Of a stretch of DNA of 23,540 nt, positions 17,826 to 23,540 are shown piece after piece. The stretch comes from Bifiguratus adelaidae. Taxonomy: Eukaryota > Mucoromycota > Endogonomycetes > Endogonales. The stretch is from assembly GCA_002261195.1 (NCBI GenBank), contig MVBO01000188.1, positions 1-23,540 of the forward strand, written 5' to 3'. The stretch's first letter is position 1, and the number at the start of each line of letters is the position of its first letter. The notes below the pieces were generated by a model. The model made no database searches. It was not told where the DNA came from and saw nothing but the letters and a program-made list of their open reading frames with translations. The position numbers were made by a program, and so were the translations under genes.

Positions 17826-18940
17826 CACAATTACGGTTGGCTTCGACCAAGTTGCAGCGAAATGCGGATGTCGCATAGACTTGTAAATACCTAGAAAATA
17901 GAAGCCTTACATCCTTTATCCGCCTGTCTTCCTGTCTGCATCGTCAATGGAGAAGTTAGAGTTAGGGTTATGGTCTCCGAAGCGCGTGCAGATGACGTAT
18001 CTTTCCAGCTTAGCTCAACTTCTCTGCTCGGTGTTTACTCAAATCAAGACAAGCATACCTTCCAATGTTTCCCATGGTAACTGGATATGGCCAACATCAC
18101 CGGATTTTAACGGCGGGCTGTGCATCGTTCCGATGCATAGGACAGGTAATATCAATTGGTAGCCACTTTGAGTGATGTCGTATTGTCTGAGTTCCTGGAC
18201 TGCAGATTTTGGCTTAGGATTTAATAGATAGCCCATCACTGCTGAGGAGAATTCCCTATAGGAAAGAGCGTGAAGCAAAGAGTTTTGGTAACCGTGAGAA
18301 CATGCCCGAATCCGATGCGGACAAACAAAGCGCATCGCCATTTTTTGCCTTATTGCGGATCCTCGTGGTTCGTGACAAAATTGAGAGTGCAGCAGGCATC
18401 GGACAAAAACCAGAGTGTCGCGAAAGGAGTCTATTGTTTTTATCATATGTGTTCCATGTCGTTTGATGTAAGTTTGACATGGAAGCCAACAAAGAAAATT
18501 GGGGCAGCATGTAACTGCCGTAAGTCTGACATTCATGACGTGGCTCCGCCCCGCAGCTTCGATCCCCGTCGCTGGCAGAGCCGCTGTGTCACCAAACCAT
18601 CATGACATACACACCTAGCCTTTACAGCCATTTCCGGCCAAAATCCTGCTGGGTAGGAGCGCGACAGCGCGGGTTTAGCGGAGATTGGCAAAAATGGTTA
18701 CAGTTTGTCGCAAATCCCTCGGTGTGTTTCGCCAGATGTGCTCCGAAGTGGTCTAAAGCCGTTAATAGCACTTCTCACGAGTCTCGGCAAACGGTGAGTC
18801 TATAAAGCTGAGATGCTAAATCCAATGTTATAGCATCGTCGTTGATCCAAACCTTTAGTGAGTGAAAACATTGAGAAGTGCGGCAAGCTACTGACTGCTT
18901 TACAGGCCTTACCCTCGTCAACAGTTCCTATCTTTTAATC
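17826..18940. other. Long gap upstream of the aldo/keto reductase gene
   Basis: This 1.1-kb gap has overlapping ORFs on both strands (for example 18039-18536 - and 18270-18605 +), none with a motif I recognise. A short telomere-like stretch lies at 17954-17973. The last ~150 bp should hold the promoter of the reductase. Confidence 0.4.
17954..17973 (+). repeat. Short telomere-like stretch (TTAGAG/TTAGGG)
   Basis: The sequence GTTAGAGTTAGGGTTATGG holds about three telomere-like units in the same orientation as the clearer array at 20366-20410. It is too short to be significant on its own. Confidence 0.3.
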
Positions 18941-20131
18941 ATGTCCAGCAAAGTCTCAATTAAGGGTATGCCCGGCGTCATCCCCCCTAAAACCTCCCTT
19001 GGAAAATATCGTGTCCTCGGCCCACGCTGCGGACTTCACGTTTCTCCGTTGGCCTTTGGTGCTATGAGCATTGGTGAAGCTTTCCAGCAATTCCTAGGCG
19101 CCGTCAACAAAGAGCAAGCTTTCAAACTTCTGGATACCTACTACGAGGCAGGCGGCAACTTCATCGACACCGCCAACGCCTATCAAGACGAGCAAAGCGA
19201 ACAATGGCTCGGCGAATGGATGGAACTTCGTGGTAATCGAGACGAAATGGTTTTGGCGACGAAGTATACCATGAATTACAAAAACTATCAGCTCGCTCAA
19301 AGTGAACATGGTATCGGTGCTAATTACGGTGGCAATCACGCCAAGTCGCTTCATATATCGCTTCGTGATTCGCTCAAGAAAGTTCGTACCGACTACATTG
19401 ATATTCTTTACGTACACTATTGGGACTATACCACGAGCGTTGAAGAGATGATGCAATCTCTTGACGCGGTTGTCAAGTCTGGCAAAGTACTCTACCTCGG
19501 TATTTCCGATACACCCGCTTGGATTGTCTCGAAAGCCAATCAGTATGCGAGAGATCACGCACTTACACCCTTTGTCATTTACCAAGGTCTCTGGAATGTC
19601 ATGGCGCGCGATTTTGAGGCTGATATTATCCCCATGTGCATTGAGGAAGGAATGGCCTTGGCACCTTTTGGAACAGCAGGTTCAGGTCGCTTCAAGAGCA
19701 AGGCTGTCATTGAGGAACGTCAAAAGAACAATGAACTTATTCGCTCCTTTCCTGGCAAAGGCGAAGGTATCACTCCTGCGGAAGAAAAGGTCTCGGCTGC
19801 GCTCGAGAAGGTTGCTCAAGAGGTTGGAGGCTCAATTACGTCGGTTGCCATTGCGTATTGTCTCCAAAGAACCCCTTATGTGTTTCCAATCATCGGTGGA
19901 CGTAAAATCGAGCATCTTCTTGACAATCTCAAAGCTCTTGAAATCACGCTATCGGACGAGCAAATCCAATATCTCGAGTCACAGACTCCGTTCAACCCAC
20001 CCTTCCCCTACAATCTGATAGGAGAAGATCCGAGACGTTTCGGAGAAACTACAAACTATATGGTCGCCCGTAGTGTCAACCTAGGCTGGGTCAAACATCC
20101 CTCCGCAATTCCTGCCTCTGCCAGCAAGTAG
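18941..20131 (+). CDS. Aldo/keto reductase, norsolorinic-acid-reductase/aryl-alcohol dehydrogenase type
   Basis: This is a complete 396-aa cytosolic NADPH-dependent carbonyl reductase. I place the start at 18941 (MSSKVSIKG), because the 21 residues encoded further upstream (from 18878) do not look like protein and family members start near here. The AKR catalytic tetrad is visible: Asp76 and Tyr81 in NFIDTANAYQDEQSE, Lys108 in LATKYT and His159 in LYVHYWDY. The strand GKVLYLGISDTPAWIVSKAN and the C-terminal cofactor block PIIGGRKIEHLLDNLKALEI are also present. The YHYWD-type loop, the GEWM insert and the ~390-aa length place it with fungal aryl-alcohol dehydrogenases and NorB/StcV-like reductases, which reduce aromatic aldehydes or polyketide ketones. 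It lies about 1.9 kb downstream of the MDR reductase on the same strand. Both are redox enzymes, but no synthase gene accompanies them. Confidence 0.92.
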   Translation: MSSKVSIKGMPGVIPPKTSLGKYRVLGPRCGLHVSPLAFGAMSIGEAFQQFLGAVNKEQAFKLLDTYYEAGGNFIDTANAYQDEQSEQWLGEWMELRGNRDEMVLATKYTMNYKNYQLAQSEHGIGANYGGNHAKSLHISLRDSLKKVRTDYIDILYVHYWDYTTSVEEMMQSLDAVVKSGKVLYLGISDTPAWIVSKANQYARDHALTPFVIYQGLWNVMARDFEADIIPMCIEEGMALAPFGTAGSGRFKSKAVIEERQKNNELIRSFPGKGEGITPAEEKVSAALEKVAQEVGGSITSVAIAYCLQRTPYVFPIIGGRKIEHLLDNLKALEITLSDEQIQYLESQTPFNPPFPYNLIGEDPRRFGETTNYMVARSVNLGWVKHPSAIPASASK

Positions 20132-20365
20132 TGACGGATCGCCTTAGCTTCCTTTATGTTGTGCATGCACGTGACTGAAGCATGTAGTTATCCGAATCCA
20201 GTGGCCAGGGATTGTCGTCCTTGAAAATGGTCAGTTCAAACAAAGGGATTTGCTTACTTGCATTGCCCTTGTATGACATACTTTGCGGATAATAGGCCCA
20301 ATTGATGTGCTTGCAAGACATTAAGACCTTTTCGAGCTACATACGCTATACGCCTGAACCAGATA

Positions 20366-20410
20366 TTGAGGGTTTAGGTGAGGGTGAGGGATAGGGATAG
20401 GGTTAGGGTT
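20366..20410 (+). repeat. Degenerate interstitial telomeric repeat array (TTAGGG type)
   Basis: Seven consecutive hexamer-like units run G-rich on the + strand: TTGAGGG, TTTAGG, TGAGGG, TGAGGG, ATAGGG, ATAGGG and TTAGGG. The array lies exactly where the coding frame of the minus-strand La-type gene ends. It adds a spurious TLTLSLSLTLT tail to that frame. The orientation (G-rich strand reading rightward) is that expected if the sequence to the left had once been a chromosome right end. Confidence 0.75.
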
Positions 20411-21193
20411 CCGTCCTTGTTTTTGCTTTTCTGCCGTTGCTGACGGGGTTGTGCGTCTTTCTCACGCGATGGGGCAGGGGTGGGTGGACTTATCGGTTTC
20501 TGAGCGGCGACCTGGGCTTGTCGTTGCTCCATATGAAGTTTCCAGATGTTCACGGGAGGAGGAGGGGCCGGTGCTGGGACAGCGGGTGTTTTAATCGGAG
20601 TCGGTGTTTGCGCCACTGCTGTCGGGCGTGTTGGTCGGAAACTCGCAAGATGAAGAAGAGCGAGATTCGGTAGATGATAAATCTGTTGCGGAAAGTACGG
20701 CATCTGACGAAAAAAGACATTGTTTACCGCCATCAGTTTGCCAGACCATTTTACAAAACCGATGCCGGACATCAGCCAGGGGCTACAACTCACCGTTGTT
20801 TTTCTCTTCCTGCGCTTTCGTGACCACTTCACATTCCTTCTCGTTCATACCAGCCTTCATGCCAGATGAACTATCTCTCTTTGGTTCCTCTTTCTTTGTA
20901 ACAACGTCATCTCGAAAGTCCTTCTTCAACTCCTTCAACCCCTGCAATGTACTAACTCCCTCACGCAGTGCCTCACCGTTTTCCTTTGACTGTTTTACCT
21001 CATTTTCCCCTACATCCTCTTTACCATTGACCACTACGGCGGGTGGAGGAGATGGTGTTGGTGGAGGCTGGTTTGCTTTCAGGAAAGCTTGCTTGGCGAG
21101 TTGCGCGTAGGAGAGACCAGTCGAGGCGGGCCGGGCTTTATTTGGGACGGGGTCGGAAGTGGTAGAGTTGGATTCGACAAGAGGGGCCGGCAT
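20411..21193 (-). pseudogene. N-terminal part of a probable La-motif (LARP/Sro9-type) RNA-binding protein, truncated
   Basis: On the minus strand a low-complexity protein begins at ATG 21193 (MPAPLVES); the frame stays open up to an ATG at 21376, which is an alternative start. It contains TGLSYAQLAKQAFLKANQ, then charged E/K-rich sequence. A GTGAGT donor lies at 20793. A phase-matching acceptor (CGACAG) is at about 20619, giving a 175-nt intron. The second exon reads TPTPIKTPAVPAPAPPPP, then VNIWKLHMEQRQAQ, then K/Q-rich sequence. The SYAQ...AK block and the PPPVN(I/V)W-K linker are typical of the disordered N-terminus of fungal La-domain proteins of the Sro9/LARP1 type. The La motif itself should follow, but the frame runs directly into the telomeric array at 20410. 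The gene is therefore cut before its functional domain. The identification rests on linker motifs only, so confidence is moderate. Confidence 0.45.
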
Positions 21194-23086
21194 TATTGTG
21201 GAAGGTATTGTGTACGATGTTTGCTGGGGAGGAGAGGATGACTTTTTTGCATACGACTTTTGACGGTTTCTGTCTTTGTCTTTTCCCTGGATTAATCCCA
21301 AGGATAAATTAATTCGCCTGATCGTCTCCACTACTGTACTACCGGTCCGTCCGTCCACCACCCGTCCAATGTCCATGTACTGACATTCAGTAAGTCTGTA
21401 GTTCGCAATTTTGTCATCATATCCTCAGCCAGCTTTACCCCGCTTTGCCGCTCGCTTTCCTCTCACGTTAGTTTTCGCTCCATACCGAAACACCTTCACC
21501 CCGAGGACGAGAACCGTTGTGTTAGAGCGATCTCAAATCCCGTGATGTTCCGGGAAATCTGCCGCATATTCCCTTACTAAAGTTGGTTAGAAGAGTCGTC
21601 TTAACGCGTTCCAGACCGCGAGGGAACAGATCTCCGCCGCGCCCATTCCATTCCCCAAGAAAAGGGTTGACCTCGGAATTGGTGCGATGAGATACACCGC
21701 CCGCTTTTTCCGGTCAATTCTTATTTCCAAAAAAACCTCCCCACTGTGCCGTGAGCTGACTTCAATGTGATCTTACTCTCTCTCTGGTGTTCGTACTTGG
21801 GAATATTCACCACCCGCGCACTACGCTAGATTACACCTGTGCGAGGGTCTTTCACACCTTGGGGTTTCCTATCTGTTTCAATCGAGAAAAATTGTAGAGT
21901 ACTCCACTGCACTGGATCTTTGCGCGCATCATGCCGCTCGCGGTATTATACGTCTTTATCGAAGAATCCTGGTGGCCCACCTTTTATCATCCTTGAAGCG
22001 TTTTAAGAGACCGCTTCGGTCGTTTAGATGTCGAAGTGGCGACGTACGATCAATGAGCTTACCTAAAGGAGAGTGCCTGACAGATCAACCTTTTTACATC
22101 ACATGTCGTACAGTTGGCGTTGTCAGATCGAGACTATAGATCCTCCGCAGGCTTTGCCCTTTTCTGTATTGGCAATTTTATAGAGTTTTCCAAACACGAA
22201 AAAAATCATGGTTTTCTGTTACACCGCCACACATCTTGTGAATCGATCGAGAGCCTGGAACCATCAAGGCATCTTGTTAAAAAGGGCCGTCTCTACACAA
22301 ACTGCCCACTTGACAGGCTGATCTTGCGCGTCACGCACAGGCGCTGCAAAAAGCCAAGGAAGGGGCGGCGGGCTGGAGAAATCGTTTGCAAAATTCCCAT
22401 GTTGAATAAAGTACACCATCTTGTTAACCCCACTCATGTTCCTTAGCCCTCCATTGCCATATTCATTCGTGGTTCTTTGGGGGTGAAGAGGGTTGGTGCA
22501 CCGATCTGTGCTAGTGTGGCTCGCACAGACCGATTCCGCATCTCTGTCCAGAACGACATATCACTGTTCCGGTAGAAAGGAGAAGAGAACCATCACTTTG
22601 CGACGTTAACCGATTCATCGATCCAATTCAGGTAGGTCGAGAGTCTGGCACGGATCTGACGGGGTGTTCGATTTAATAATAATTTTTCCGAACCCAGGGC
22701 AGGCAGGGCAGGGCGAGGGTGTTCATCAAAGTTAGCAATTTTTTGAATTCAACGATTCTTTTTGCCTTCCTGTTACCTCTGTGCTTATGATTTCCGGAGT
22801 ATCGTAAGGGTGAATCTCCCGTACCCTCTCAGAGAGCGTTTCAAGGGCTTCGCTCTTCGTCTTGATCATCTAATCACGAATAATGTCGTTATAACGGGGG
22901 GGGGCAAAAAAACAGAAAAACACAAAACTAAAGAAGAAAAAAACGAACGACTTCAGATCTTCACCACCTTCGATTCATTCGTATCTACACCCAACCTCCA
23001 AAATTCTCCCCCGTTCTTCGCTCTTTTCTAAACCACCCTTCCCTCTTCCCCCAAATTCGGGGTTTTTCCTTTTCCCGTTCTCCCTT
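21194..23086. other. Long intergenic region upstream of the La-type gene
   Basis: This region of 1.9 kb contains no recognised gene. It includes ORFs at 22114-22446 and 22762-23031 (+) that show no motif, a run of nine G followed by A-rich DNA (22896-22960), and CT-rich tracts typical of fungal promoters and long 5' UTRs. It is probably the regulatory region of the La-type gene plus the 3' UTR of the nucleoside transporter fragment. Confidence 0.45.
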
Positions 23087-23203
23087 TTACAACAACATCC
23101 CCGCGATCGCTCCAGTAATCCACGTCGATACCGTCCCACAGATCATGGCGCTGAACGCCAATTTCGCCAGATCTTTACCTCGGGACGGTGCCATGGCGCT
23201 AAG
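23087..23203 (-). pseudogene. C-terminal remnant of a concentrative nucleoside transporter (CNT)
   Basis: The minus-strand frame ending with TAA at 23089-23087 carries LSAMAPSRGKDLAKLAF followed by SAMICGTVSTWITGAIAGML. This is the well-conserved last transmembrane segment of CNT-family H+/Na+-nucleoside symporters (family pattern GALAPSR..D/V.A..A..AMICG...T...IAGML). Similarity begins abruptly at the LSAM residues, about position 23203. Upstream residues in this frame (RRVLGIPIMDRLLEARR) do not match the family's expected FANF-SIGIQIG segment. A CTTAG at the boundary could be read as a splice acceptor, but no upstream CNT exon exists in the window. Instead, another gene occupies the DNA there. 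I therefore call it a severed 3' end. Confidence 0.7.
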
Positions 23204-23540
23204 TCGGCGCGCTTCTAGTAGCCGATCCATAATTGGTATTCCCAATACGCGTCGTAACAACAATAGGCAAATTCCTCGCCGTGCTCCTTTGCGTGTACGT
23301 CCATCTACCAGTGTTCGTGCCAACCTTCGTCATCAACCTTGCAGCCGCCCCGTTGACAGAAATCAGCATCAGCGCGCTAGGATCGCCGACGAGATTCGAG
23401 TGCGCGGTCACGGTGATGGTCCCGCTCTGGGAGTTGACGCGCGTATAGCTGTCGATGGTGACGATATCGTTTACGCTGGCGTCGGTGGTCACGATGACGC
23501 TATCATTGGAGGTTGTGCCTGAGATGTGTGATATTGTTAC
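23199..23540 (-). CDS. C-terminal Ig-like/beta-sandwich domain of a secreted protein, 5' partial
   Basis: The minus-strand frame enters from the right window edge and is open to a TAG at 23201-23199. The visible ~113 residues contain DIVTIDSYTRVNSQSGTITV, then AHSNLVGDPSALMLISVNG, GRWTYTQRSTARNLPIVV and TRIGNTNYGSATRSAPT. Thr/Ser/Val/Asn alternation, an S/G-rich strand pattern and the final SxxGxxT-type strand fit the small Ig-like C-terminal domains found on secreted fungal enzymes and surface proteins. The identity of the N-terminal domain is outside the window. Its stop codon lies within the first codons of the CNT remnant, so this C-terminus may be either natural or created by the junction. 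Confidence 0.55.
   Translation of the reverse strand, partial: VTISHISGTTSNDSVIVTTDASVNDIVTIDSYTRVNSQSGTITVTAHSNLVGDPSALMLISVNGAAARLMTKVGTNTGRWTYTQRSTARNLPIVVTTRIGNTNYGSATRSAPT

Noticed and set aside
16054-20131. A complete secondary-metabolite gene cluster
   Set aside because: Only two tailoring-type reductases are present; there is no synthase, transcription factor or cytochrome P450 in the window.
22896-22960. Poly-G followed by A-rich stretch as a retroelement tail or structural element
   Set aside because: Too short and lacking target-site duplications or an adjacent element; treated as simple low-complexity DNA.
1-23540. tRNA genes, rRNA, CRISPR arrays, or intact transposons
   Set aside because: No tRNA T-loop/acceptor pattern, no regularly spaced repeats, no transposase or reverse transcriptase motif was seen on either strand.

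Overview
This window looks like nuclear DNA of a filamentous ascomycete-type fungus. Several lines of evidence point that way: secreted glycoside hydrolases with N-terminal signal peptides, a Con-10/KGG-type conidiation protein, fungal F-box, exostosin (GT64) and TAF5-like sequences, very short introns (53-55 nt, with GTAAG-type donors) and TTAGGG-type telomeric repeats. No bacterial operon structure, tRNA, rRNA or CRISPR array was seen.

Six genes look intact, and all lie on the + strand: an MFS transporter (5' end cut by the window edge), a GH55 exo-beta-1,3-glucanase, a GH89 alpha-N-acetylglucosaminidase, a small Con-10-like stress protein, a zinc-free MDR-family enoyl/quinone reductase, and an aldo/keto reductase of the norsolorinic-acid-reductase/aryl-alcohol dehydrogenase type. 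A 137-aa orphan ORF lies on the - strand (11408-11821).

The spaces between these genes hold many gene relics. From left to right they are: a fascin-like beta-trefoil fragment (2.5-2.8 kb); the WD40 half of a TAF5 pseudogene whose exons and introns can still be followed across six or so lesions (3.4-4.5 kb); a GT64 exostosin-domain pseudogene (- strand, 7.6-8.3 kb); an unidentified relic (- strand, 13.2-13.5 kb); an F-box protein pseudogene spread over all three forward frames (13.85-15.26 kb); and a 3' fragment of a protein with a possible PD-(D/E)XK-type nuclease signature (17.3-17.8 kb).

At the right end a block of about 2.8 kb carries the N-terminal half of a probable La-motif (LARP/Sro9-type) gene and, 1.9 kb upstream of it, only the last ~39 codons of a concentrative nucleoside transporter (CNT). 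The block is cut on the left by a degenerate interstitial telomeric array (20366-20410). On the right, at about 23.2 kb, it abuts the C-terminus of a different secreted, Ig-like-domain protein that runs off the window. This is best read as a rearrangement mosaic, possibly a former chromosome end or subtelomere, in which functional carbohydrate and redox genes alternate with decaying fragments. The MFS transporter, GH55 and GH89 genes could serve one glycan-scavenging function, but that is inference from proximity only.
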